Below, one piece after another: positions 54,077 to 64,000 of a DNA stretch of 64,000 nucleotides; the first letter of the stretch is position 1, and each line of letters starts with the position of its first letter. Both the position numbers and the translations under genes were made by a program. Source of the DNA: Lepidodermella squamata (taxonomy: Eukaryota; Gastrotricha); assembly GCA_047495785.1 (NCBI GenBank), contig JBLDXI010000029.1, forward strand, positions 2,914,001-2,978,000. Reading direction: 5' to 3'. Under the pieces are notes generated by a model. It saw nothing but the letters and a program-made list of their open reading frames with translations. It had not been told where the DNA came from and searched no databases.

Positions 54077-55529
54077 TTACATAACAAGTGTGCTATTTGT
54101 TATTCCATTAGCTGCGATCATTGCGTTCAACTGCCGAACGGTGAAAATCAGTAGAACACGGGTCAACCGGTCGGCTTGTTCCCAATCGAGATTAGCCTCA
54201 TTATCGTTGATAGTGTGCCAAACTTTCGGAAACGGATAAGGAATCATGTGCAAAATAGGCACGCTGCGACGCAAAAACGGCAAATGATCCGCCTTAATGT
54301 ACGTCGAACTACTGAGTGCAGGGCTGAAAACTGGCGCGAGGGCGTTTGCTGATGAGTCATTGAATTTTGCCCATTTGCCGCGGAGTCGAGATTCAGCGTC
54401 GCCTAGAGCTTCGAAGAAAGGCAGTGTTTCGCTAAAATAGGACGAGAGCTGCGAATCTGTGGCAATAAAAATTGCAAATAATTTAATTTAGGTCAAATGC
54501 GAAAAGTGTGAAAGTAGGTCAATACCAGTTGCACCGAGCAAATCTAATAGCACTAATAGGTCAATGCCAGAAATTTGGTTCTCGCTATCAAAAAAATTAT
54601 TGAAAAAAATCAGAAAAAATTCAAATTATTATTAAATTTTTAAAAATTTACCGAGTCCATTTAACTGCCAATTTTCGAGCTCCATAGATCGAATCAGTTT
54701 CCGTCCACGATTCGATCGCCTCCTCGGCATCGAAAAATACGAATTGCAGCGCCACATTAGCCCTTCGGAGCAACTGCTGATTAACCGGCCTCGCAAATAC
54801 AGGCCTCAACACATCGGCGATCAGTAATAGCATTCCGCACGGTAGCGCGGCGTCTATGGCGCCGATGAAAGGCAGGCCGGCTAGATATTTCGAGTCCCAA
54901 TGGCAGGATAGGATTAAACGGCGAGTTGTAGGCGAGTAAGGCCTGTTGGTTGCGATTATATTAGCCCCGGTGAATTCAGTACCGTTCGGCATTTGGTCTT
55001 GGAAAACGTGCTCCTCGGTCACATATCGGCGTTCTTTGAAAAAATTGGCCAGATACTAGGAAGGTACACAAATTTGAAAAAATTAATAATGAAAAATTTG
55101 AAAAATTCAAATATATTTTTTAAATTAACCAAACTTCAAAAAATTAAAAAACAAATCCTAAAATCAAATTACCAGGTTAAAATTAAAGTTTTCAAAAATT
55201 CGAAAAAAGTTTCAAAATTTTGGAAATTTCTTAAAAATTACAGTTTTGACTGCTTCATGGCCCTCAGAATTGAGATGTCTGACTCTCAGCATCGGTTTCG
55301 TGAATTGATAAAGCTTCTGGCGGTCGTACAAATTATCGAGGGTTGTAATCTCATCATCGGTTAGTCTGTCTGGAATAGCTGCCAAAGCTTCAAGCCGCGT
55401 CTTAAAGCAAATCGAATCAATCAATCGATAAATTTTCGAATCACGGTTGCAACTCACCAATGCAGCCTTGGATGGTAAAATGTAACATGAACTCAAAAAA
55501 GTAGCAAAGAGACTTGGGAATAATTTCAT
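54077..55529 (-). CDS. glutaminyl-peptide cyclotransferase (glutaminyl cyclase)
   Basis: Five exons in phase: 55529-55458, 55400-55242, 55055-54652, 54584-54526, 54456-54077 (357 residues). The first intron is 57 bp and in frame, so it could be mistaken for coding. A signal peptide is followed by an M28-type fold with the metal-site residues: His/Asp around LSCHWDSK, Asp in GAIDAALPC, Glu in FFDAEEAI, and His in KADHLPFLRRSVPILH. Further family motifs are SIYGARKLA and PFPKVWHTINDN. The enzyme converts N-terminal Gln to pyroglutamate on secreted peptides in the secretory pathway. Confidence 0.92.
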
Positions 55530-55958
55530 TTTTTTATCCAAGAGATATGCAATTTTAACTTTGCCACCCTTGTAACGTGTGCAGGTGCAATATTATTAGC
55601 TACGTGTAGGCGTTTAGGATTAAAATTCATCTTCTCATCACCATTTACGGCTTGGTAAAAAAATAATCTTTTTGGTTAGACTATTAGCCATTTTTTGGAG
55701 CCCTAAACTTGGATAAATTCAAAATCTTTATGGGCCGAGGAAAATAAAAATGAGCTCTTTTTTCAAGCATATGGAAACCTACCTCGAAAGGTCCCAACCG
55801 TCTCAATGGAAAATCGCCCTCAGTCAATAACCTTTGATTTTCTGGACAATTGATTATAGTTTATTAGTTAATAGTACATGCAGGTTATATAGGTTATATA
55901 GGAGACAATAAATATGGTTTTTCAGCAGTGATGAAATGGCGGAACATTTATTGGGTGG
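55530..55958. other. intergenic
   Basis: Divergence gap upstream of glutaminyl cyclase and downstream of the next - strand gene. No gene seen. Confidence 0.4.
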
Positions 55959-56526
55959 TTAGTCAAGGCCGACATCCAATAAAGCACCGCCAAAGGGTGT
56001 CATTATCATAAGTCGCAATCGATATATCCCGGGAATAGCAACAATCCCTGTTTCACCCTGTGGAGCGATGGTTTGAAGTCGAAATCGGAAATATGGACCA
56101 AATTCGTAAAATTGATGTTCAATTAATAGGTTGACCTGCAACTGGAAAATAGGCAAACAAAAATGCGAAAAATTAGTAAAAAATAGTAAAAAATAGCTTT
56201 AAATTGATAAATTAATTTAATTTAATTTATTTATTGGACACCTGGAAGTTCACTGGACTTCGAAACCATCTATTGCCATTGATTTCCTGAGGCGAATGCA
56301 CAATTTCTTCTATCTCTTCTTCCGGCGGGTTATTATCAGTCACGCTTGGCTGACTTGGGACCAGTTGTTGCTGGCTCGGCTGTGATTGCGGCGGTAACTC
56401 CAGGTCGGCATTTTGCATTTCCTGGAACGGTTGACGGGCCGGCACAATAGCTTTATTGCTATTGGCGAGCGAAGCGTTCTCATTGTTATTGTTTTCATCA
56501 GCGTAATTTTCAGAAATAGGATCCAT
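55959..56526 (-). CDS. small acidic Q/N-rich protein of unknown function
   Basis: Two exons, 56526-56242 and 56141-55959, in phase (155 residues). The N-terminal 90 residues are low-complexity (ENNNNENAS, QPSQQQ, PPEEEIEEIV). The C-terminal 65 residues look like a folded beta domain (YEFGPYFRFRLQTIAPQGE, GIYRLRLMIM). No signal peptide. I do not recognise it. Confidence 0.6.
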
Positions 56527-58626
56527 GAGACAGCTTCAAATTGCTTCAAACTGAAAATTAATTGTAAATAATATTTTCTGACACGCTTCAGTTCAGTTGG
56601 AAAGGATGATATGTGGATTTTCCAGCCTATTACTCCAAATCAAAATATAACAAATTGTTTAGAATTTTTTTATATTAAAATTCTTATTTTTGATTTATAT
56701 TGCTCTTGTGCGAAGTTACCACCATGAACGGTGAATGTGTTCATTATGTGCTACCTATTTTATTACTATATAATAAGCGCACACGGGCACATGATTGACA
56801 TGCGCGCGTAACAGGCGCGGTGCTGTAATAAAGTAACGACCGATTAGTGTAAAAAAATATGCGAGTGAATGTTACAGTTTAACGTTTATATTTCACGCAC
56901 CCTTAACGAAATTTAAACTATCAAATTAGAAAAATGGATGGACACGCTCAAATTAGTGCTGCGGGATAAATTCAATTTTTTATTGCTGCACTTCCAATAT
57001 CGATAATACAATTCGGTTATTTCTGTAGTATCAGCAATCAGCAGCCTGCAGAGCCAACCTTGAAAATATTTCTAGGTACCTGAGGTCACCAAATAGCGAA
57101 AATGAAATATCCAAGGGGCGAAGGGTGCATTACAAAATTTCAAAAATAGATAAATGGGATTCGATTTCAGGACTCGATTCAAAGGCTACGTAAGTAATAC
57201 CAGTTATCACTTGGAGGAATAGAGACTTCAACTTAGCAATACATTATTAAAACCTTATCGCGATACAGTTCGCCGATTTGACGAGTCAAAATGCTAAAAA
57301 TTGCATTTGCTCATCATTTTTGTCTTATAACGTCCGTTAAATCGCGTCTTCTTGAAAATCCGTTGACGCGGCTGAGTAGCCAGTGTTTCTAGGAGCATTT
57401 TGATATTATATAACAAGCCCACTAATCTCTTATAATAAAATACGCGGCGGGTGTTCTCATTGAACAGCGCGTTTTGTCACGCGCCTCCTTGTCAAAACGC
57501 GCGCGCCTATTGTTAACGGCGGGTGGTGACACAATGTGGTTATCAAATTTAAATAGAGCACATCATGTTAGTAATTGTCACAGAAATTCATTAATTTAGT
57601 CCACGCGTAAACCTACTTTTCAGTCGCTGAAAATATGCGCACACAGAGTGTTTGAATTTGATGGGAAAATGAGTGAGTAGGGCTAACTTTAAACTGGCGT
57701 AATTCAGGTGTATTTGAAAACGGAAAATGCGCAAGTGAGCTCATAGCGCGACTTCGCCCCTTTATATACCCTGTGGTTGACCGCAATTAATCATTTCCTT
57801 GTTAAATTGAGGCAATTAAACCTTCAAATTGTTCGACATTATGACATAATTTCGACGTTTTTCTGACATTTAAGACTACCTGCCACGAAATTTGATGGAT
57901 TAATTGCTTAATTGATGGATATGTTACATAACTTGATTAGTTTCAATCGCCATTAATCAAATACTTGACAGGTATACTCTAAAATTATGACATTTTAATG
58001 GCTCAATCAACCACATTAAGTTGTGCAACATAGTTTTATTGCACCTGATTTCTGAGCGCGCTGATTGGTTCACGCGTGCATTAACCGCGCACGCTGATTG
58101 GCCAATTCAATTTTCACACTAAATTTTATTAGGCGCTGAAATTATTGCGCGCAATATATTATATTATGCGCGCGAGTGTCAAAATGCGGATTATTGCGTT
58201 AGAGTGCGGCTATTATGCATTTTCCATAATTATTGGTACCTAATATTTTTATAGCTCATTTATTTTAAGGCGGCGTTGTTGAACCAATGATGAGTTTTTG
58301 ACCTGTTTTGTGCCCAATTTTCAGCCCCGCATCTTTGATTGCAACAGTCTCCCGTTTTTCCTATTATTCAAGGTGGAATAAGTGCAAATCCTATGGGGGT
58401 GTAACGCGATACCTAATATCCGCGCTCAGCTACTCAATCATATTTGTCAATGAGAACGCGCGAGTGTTTATCGCCATATACAACTAATGACCCATGTTTA
58501 CCACCTATTGTCCTGATATAAGTCGCGATAGCCTCTTCACTTGACAACACGAAAAACCATCGTTATAAACAAAAGTCTTATAACCGGACGCGCATCATAT
58601 TTTCCGCGCGGCTCATTGCAGTTATT
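56527..58626. other. 2.1-kb gene-free stretch upstream of the KdsD-like gene
   Basis: AT-rich with scattered GCGCGC motifs. Two similar blocks, cgctgattgg at 58069 and 58100, each contain an inverted CCAAT box about 0.5 kb upstream of the next gene. No coding frame supported. Confidence 0.35.
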
Positions 58627-60354
58627 ATGGCGAATAAATTTCCACATCAAATCGCTAGCCAGTTGTTCGATTCGGTTGACTGGCTTCAGCTTAATTCACG
58701 CCTCAATCGATTGAGATACATTGATGACTCATCATCGGTCGCATCTTCATCGAGGTCGAATAAACCGCCGAAACCAACCGTGCGACTCGTCACGCTTGAC
58801 CACGTCACGGCTATCAGTGAAGCGAGACGAATTATCAACGATGAAGCGGCAGCTTTGCGACATTTGGCCAACTCAATGATAGGTTACAAAAAAATTGGGT
58901 TATAATAAAATCCACCTTAATATTTTGAAAATTATAAAATCCTCCTTAATTTGAATTTTTCAATTATTATTTTTTAGGCGCTTCCTTCGCCAAAGCATGT
59001 GAAGTTTTACTCACCCTACGAGGTCGAATTATTGTCAGCGGCCTGTCGAAAGGTGGCCATGTCGAACGAAAATTGGCCGCCGCTCTCGCTCAAACAGGCT
59101 CGCCCGCCTTCTTCCTACACCCGGACGACCTAGGCTACCACGGCGAGTTGGACTCGATTAATCAGGGCGATGCTTTTATTGTGCTGTCGCAGAGTGGCGA
59201 AGTTCCAGAATTGATACCGGCGCTTTTACGGGCTCAACGGCTGGGTGTTGCAATAATTGCAGTTACGGCTAAAAAAGGCAGCCAATTAGGCGATTTTGCG
59301 CAAATTTGTGTAAGCTCAAAAATTAGAAAAATTTGAAAGTTTCAACTGTTTTGAAAATTTTGAATTTTGAAATTTCTTGAAATTAAAAAATGAAGATTTC
59401 AAATTATTAAAGTTTCAAAATTACTGACTCGGTTTAATAATTTGAAAAATTATTTTAAAATTTTCTGATTTTTTTTGAAAAATTGAAATCCATTGAAACT
59501 GAATTTTTTGAAAAATTCTATTTTTAAACGATCAAAATTGAAATTTAATAATTAAAATATTCTTTTTAGCTGGAAATTCCGGATTTACCCGAGGCTCATT
59601 TGCTATCGAATTTTCCGACCACGTCGAGCCAGTGCATGGCCGCCCTGGGTGACGCCCTCGCTGTGTGCACCCAACGAGCGAGGCGAGGCGTGGCGAGTCG
59701 TGACTACCACATTCAACGCACGAAATGGCGCCACCGACCCGTTAAAGATATCATGTCAACTGTAAGTTCAAAATTTTCAAATTTATTTAGGATTTTTTCA
59801 AATTTTCAAATTTACCCGATATTTTAATTTTAATTTTCAATTTGAAAAAATCGAAATTCCTAAATTTTGGATTGATAGCCGATTATTTGACTAGCTTCCC
59901 AATTTTTGTCCAGGATCCTCTTCGATTGCCATGTACAGTCCTTCAGTCATGCAAATTAACCGAAGCGATGCCGAAATTGCTGTACAGCCACGCTGGCCTC
60001 GTCGGCGTAATTAACGACCAGGGTCAATTGATCGACGCAATAACCGACGCCGACATTCGCCTGCTCGCTAAATCGAATTGCCTCGATCTAACCGTAGATG
60101 AAGCGCTGATTCAAGCGAATTCTCTAGGCCGTAGTAGCGCGCTTACCCTAGGCTATTGCGTGCTGTTTGAAACTGAACATGTTATGGATGCGGTGGTCAA
60201 AATGTCGGCTCACGGCCTACGAGGCGCGTTTGTTATCAACGAACAGGCTGAAACTGTTGGCTATTTGTCGCTGGCTGATTGCTTAGAGGCTGGAATTCTA
60301 CCCGTTTCGGCTCTTATCAAGGCAGAAACTGGCGCGGAGCCTACTAAATTATGA
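58627..60354 (+). CDS. KdsD/KpsF/GutQ-type sugar-phosphate isomerase (SIS + CBS domains)
   Basis: Four exons in phase: 58627-58882, 58978-59309, 59570-59761, 59914-60354 (406 residues). The SIS domain (about 85-205) matches arabinose-5-phosphate isomerases: IVSGLSKGGH, GSPAFFLHPDDLGYHGEL, LSQSGEVPEL, LGVAIIAVTAKKGS, then TTSSQCMAALGDALAV. The active-site His (GYHGEL), Glu (SGEVPE) and Asp (LGDALA) are present. The conserved HPGGxLG segment is replaced by YHIQRTKW. A CBS pair follows (ITDADIRLL, GAFVINEQAETVGYLSLAD). An N-terminal extension of about 80 residues is rich in Ser (SSSVASSSRS). No targeting signal, so cytosolic. In bacteria this enzyme makes arabinose 5-phosphate for Kdo; its role in an animal is unclear. 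AATAAA at 60370. Confidence 0.85.
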
Positions 60355-61726
60355 AAATAATATTTCAAAAATAAATGTTCGAAAATAAATTCTCGACATC
60401 CCTCTGAGACCAAACATGAACTATATTATCGGGAGCAGTAATGGTGCTTAATCATATTTTTGGTAAATGAAATGTCTGTCCTACCTGAATTTTTCATTAA
60501 TTTTTCCAATAAAATGTTGTATCGTCATTCGTAAAAATAGGTAACTCTATACTCTATGGTTCTCGCATTCTTCACTTAGCGAGTTTTTGGTTTGTTTTTC
60601 ACATCGAATTTCCCGCATTTCTCGCATGCTCAACAAATTGCTGCTACTGAATCGCAAAATTGGGCTGTAGGACGCAAGATGGTTCTGCTCGGTTGGCTTC
60701 GGATGGCTGTCAAACTGTCAAAAGACCCTTCAACACCTCAGTTAACAGAGCGCTTTCAAAGTCGACGAAAAACTCGAGTGGCGAAATCCGTTCTTGAACG
60801 AAAGGCTGCTATTTGCCATGGTGTCAGGAATCGCTCGAAACATCTGTATCGCTGTTCTGTATCTTCTTGCTTTCAATGTCGCAATCGATGCCCTGTTGCG
60901 ATTTCTGGGATTCAATGCTGCCTGAGCTCTCTTCGATTTCATCGAATGCTGGCCGATTGTTTGGATTGATTGGAATTAATTTTCCAAGTTCCAGTTCTGG
61001 GTATAAGGCATATCCTAGCTAAATGGCTGAGATCAGATACGAGTAGGTATGCGCCAGTGAGCACAGGTATATGTCAGAAACTGCCCATGACACCATGGCG
61101 AATCTTTTAAAATCTTGAAAGAATTTACCCTTAAATATGTCCACCTCGAAAAGCTGAACAACATTGTTTTTGGAAAATGAGGCGACAATTTTGCATTGAA
61201 AACTGTATTGAGTTGAAAACCGGCGAAATTCTTGGCTTCAAATGAATATTGGTCACCATTTTAACATAGAAAAATAGGGATGGTCGAATCGTTTTCAGTG
61301 TTAAATTGAGACTCGAGGACAACAAAATCATTGGCAAAATTTTTAAAAAGCTGAATCAAATCTTTGCGCAAAAACAAGTCAAACAATTTTAAATCAAATC
61401 TTTCGAAATCAAACCTCAATAAAAACCCAAACACAGCAACAAATGCACCCAAATACACCTAATCAAAATTAATACGAGAGCGAAACGTCATCCTTTAATT
61501 GCATTGTTTATTCACAAGGTAAGGCGATAGTGATGACCTAAAGAAGCGATTGTTTCCATGATTGCAAGGAGAAAAGTATGCTTTTTTTTCCTGCCATCAT
61601 TAGAGCATTATGATTTATGAGCGCAATTAGGATGCAACGAATAAAATAAACTCGGGCGAAAACTTATACAAGTCTCTTCCCTTGTAGTGGAATATGACAA
61701 TCGCAGTAGCAATCGCTTAAAATTAT
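60355..61726. other. gene-poor stretch with a possible kinase-tail exon
   Basis: Apart from the weak call at 60824-61018 (-), no gene is supported. Confidence 0.35.
60824..61018 (-). pseudogene. possible protein-kinase C-terminal exon or remnant
   Basis: After a CATTTAG acceptor a - strand frame reads YPELELGKLIPINPNNRPAF, then a Ser/Glu/Gln-rich tail to a stop at 60824. P.NRPAFDEI resembles kinase subdomain XI. No other kinase exon was found upstream, so it may be a relic or chance. Confidence 0.25.
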
Positions 61727-62600
61727 TTAAGCTTCCTGGTAGCCAGCTTCGCGGCGCTGGGCCTCTTCGTAACCTGCTTCGCGGCGCTGAGCCTCTTCGT
61801 AGCCAGCTTCGCGGCGCTGAGCCTCTTCGTAGCCTGCTTCACGGCGCTGGGCCTCTTCGTAACCTGCTTCGCGGCGCTGAGCCTCTTCGTAACCTGCTTC
61901 GCGGCGCTGAGCCTCTTCGTAGCCTGCTTCACGGCGCTGAGCCTCTTCGTAGCCAGCTTCACGGCGCTGGGCCTCTTCGTAACCTGCTTCGCGGCGCTGA
62001 GCCTCTTCGTAGCCAGCTTCACGGCGCTGGGCCTCTTCGTAACCTGCTTCGCGGCGCTGAGCCTCTTCGTAGCCAGCTTCGCGGCGCTGGGCCTCTTCGT
62101 AACCTGCTTCGCGGCGCTGGGCCTCTTCGTAACCTGCTTCGCGGCGCTGAGCCTCTTCGTAGCCTGCTTCACGGCGCTGGGCCTCTTCGTAACCTGCTTC
62201 GCGGCGCTGAGCCTCTTCGTAGCCAGCTTCGCGGCGCTGAGCCTCTTCGTAGCCTGCTTCACGGCGCTGGGCCTCTTCGTAACCTGCTTCGCGGCGCTGA
62301 GCCTCTTCGTAACCTGCTTCGCGGCGCTGAGCCTCTTCGTAGCCTGCTTCACGGCGCTGAGCCTCTTCGTAGCCAGCTTCACGGCGCTGGGCCTCTTCGT
62401 AACCTGCTTCGCGGCGCTGAGCCTCTTCGTAGCCAGCTTCACGGCGCTGAGCCTCACGCCTCATGGTCTCCCCGAGCGGATTCGAAAGGACCGCTGCTAC
62501 CTTGTTTCAAAACAAATTTATCATTGCCATTAGTTATATGATACGCTCGTCAATCGCAGAAACTCACCAGACATGCTGCTATCGTTAGCTTGCAGATCAT
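61727..62600 (-). CDS. secreted decapeptide-repeat protein (RREAGYEEAQ)n, candidate peptide precursor
   Basis: Two exons, 62600-62568 and 62500-61727 (268 residues). Exon 1 supplies MICKLTIAACL and exon 2 continues VAAVLSNPLG, a good signal peptide. The rest is about 24 copies of RREAGYEEAQ to the end (last copy GYQEA, then stop). The other two - frames and one + frame are also open because the unit is 30 bp. This frame is chosen because all four variable bases of the unit fall at its third codon positions and are silent. RR pairs before every EAGYEEAQ could be dibasic processing sites. Alternatively it is a structural repeat protein. Confidence 0.8.
61731..62454. repeat. 30-bp minisatellite, about 24 units
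   Basis: Tandem 30-bp units (core cggcgctgagcctcttcgta) aligned without indels. Four positions vary between two bases each, in recombined combinations. Confidence 0.95.
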
Positions 62601-64000
62601 TTCGGGCTTGAATGAAAGGGCTGACGGAATATTTCAAAGAGGAAATTGCTTTTGATGAAACGTTGGTATTCTATGAATTTGGGAATTTTCACCATTTTCA
62701 GCTACGTTTTATAGGCGAGCGATGCCGATCATTTCATCAGTTGCGCTAGATTAATTGTCTATTATGCTTGCGTTCCAGGGTGCCGTTAAAGTTGGCGCAG
62801 CTCCGAGCATGTTCAGCTGTCATTTCCATCACGCGCGCTCGCCGCAAAAAACCTATTTTAGCATCATAAGATTAACAATAATATTTGAATAATTATGAAT
62901 AGAATATATCATCGCGCATTATTTATTTTTTAACGATGAAATTTCATTCCACACCGGCATTATCGCTTGCCCGTAATTCAACTTGCCAGCCATTCCCTTC
63001 TACGAATAACTCCTTACACAAAGCTGATATTCCTTACATATTTTCAAGACGGCAGTTCAAGATATCGTTAGCGTCGTTGAATACCTCTGATTTATGCTTG
63101 TTTACAACTATTTCAAGATGATAGGTGACACAAGTAAAATGTCTTTTGTCTTTGCCTCTTTATTCACATCAGAAATCCCACTTTTTACTTGTCACCTATC
63201 ACTTTGAAATAGTTGTAAAGAAATTTGCATGGGCCTTGCTGAAATAACACACTGGGGATCGAGAATACCAATTCATAGGTCCTGAACTGCTTGGAGCTTT
63301 CAGGTATCAATGTTTGTGGTAATTATGCGCTGGAATTTAAATTTATATAAGAATACCGTTAAATTATGTTACATCGCCATTTTTTATTGATATTCCAATT
63401 GAATGCTGGTGTGAAACGCGCCGTATCTCGCTCTTTCGAACGGTATAAAATGTATAAGAATAGGGCTAATACATCCGGAGATGATGACGGTAAAAACTTG
63501 TGAAAATAATTTTTGTTGCGCGCAAAATGACGCTTTTAATTTTACATTTTTCTCAAAATGTGAAAAAAATTATCTTTAAACGTCTATATACGCGATAACT
63601 ACGTCATTCTGAGGTATTTTGTCGAACGGTTTTCACCTATGGATTCGGGATGTCATGGCCAACAACCCCATGTACTCATCTGGAAATGTGAAAAAATTCG
63701 CCAAGATACACGTTTCACTTTGCAGCGGTCAAATGTTCAGGTCTGAAGTTGATGTTCAAAACCAAATGAAAAGTTCAAAAACGAATTTTCCCATTAAATT
63801 TCAATTTTCTTCAGTTTTCAGTGCTTGAACCATAACTTGGGAAGGTGTTTCGTCTCAATATCTCTTTTTTTAGAGAATTCAGAAAAAACAGGCGACAATT
63901 AAGAAGTTTAGATTTCATTTATTCTCCAAAATATAATTAAAAACATGATGCTAGAATTAATTTCCATTTTCCCAGAACAACTCGCTAAAATCGGAATTTT
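62601..64000. other. gene-poor end of window
   Basis: An inverted pair with about 36-bp arms lies at 63103-63138 and 63182-63217. Short frames (62936-63121, 63619-63828) lack family features. Upstream sequence of the decapeptide-repeat gene is at 62.6-62.9 kb. Confidence 0.4.
63103..63217. repeat. inverted repeat with about 36-bp arms
   Basis: acaactatttcaagatgata and its near-complement face each other across a 43-bp spacer. Confidence 0.7.

Noticed and set aside
58627-60354. Bacterial contamination as the source of the KdsD-like gene
   Set aside because: Three GT-AG introns in phase and flanking animal genes on the same contiguous sequence argue for a resident gene.
61723-62460. CRISPR-like array because of regular repeats
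   Set aside because: Units are contiguous without spacers and the DNA is eukaryotic; it is a coding minisatellite.
61687-62541. + strand 284-codon frame through the 30-bp minisatellite, and two other - frames
   Set aside because: The variable bases of the unit would be mostly amino-acid-changing in these frames, while they are all silent in the - frame chosen; no signal peptide or exon structure supports them.

Overview
The window is animal nuclear DNA. Most genes are split by short GT-AG introns (about 48-60 bp, some longer and AT-rich) with T-rich acceptors. Gene families are metazoan: Cys-loop receptor subunits, an astacin/EGF/CUB/kringle protein, ENPP, glutaminyl cyclase, S1 protease and ankyrin proteins. 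Compact genes and loose T-rich acceptors suggest a small invertebrate, most likely a nematode, but the sequence alone does not settle the phylum. Exon models below were joined by hand by checking reading phase across every junction.

Layout. 0.05-2.7 kb: a mucin-like type II membrane glycoprotein (-). 3.0-13.9 kb: a tandem duplication of an ankyrin / Cys-loop receptor / glycosyltransferase unit. Copy 1 keeps the ankyrin gene and a receptor; copy 2 keeps a receptor and the glycosyltransferase. The missing partners survive as pseudogene fragments, one carrying a precisely bounded foldback element with a tRNA-like core. 14.5-25.0 kb: three intronless trypsin-like peptidases (two with a C-terminal membrane anchor) around an astacin-family gene (-) that has lost its zinc-binding residues. 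25.5-29.5 kb: a peptidase fragment split by a LINE, itself carrying a foldback element. 30.5-32.3 and 38.4-42.0 kb: a duplicated peptidase(+)/ankyrin(-) convergent pair with decayed parts. 33.5-37.8 kb: nested inverted-repeat elements and a GC-rich reverse-transcriptase element.

42.4-64 kb: mostly intact single-copy genes: secreted ENPP (-), secreted dynein-light-chain-like protein (+), a secreted Cys-rich protein (-), a secreted S1 protease fused in frame to ankyrin repeats with a hydrophobic tail (+), glutaminyl cyclase (-), a small acidic Q/N-rich protein (-), a bacterial-type KdsD/KpsF sugar-phosphate isomerase split by introns (+), and a secreted decapeptide-repeat protein (-).

The items most worth following are the S1-ankyrin fusion in a window that also pairs trypsin-like and ankyrin genes side by side, the RREAGYEEAQ repeat precursor whose variable bases all fall at synonymous third positions, the KdsD-like gene as a candidate bacterial acquisition, and the astacin pseudoenzyme.
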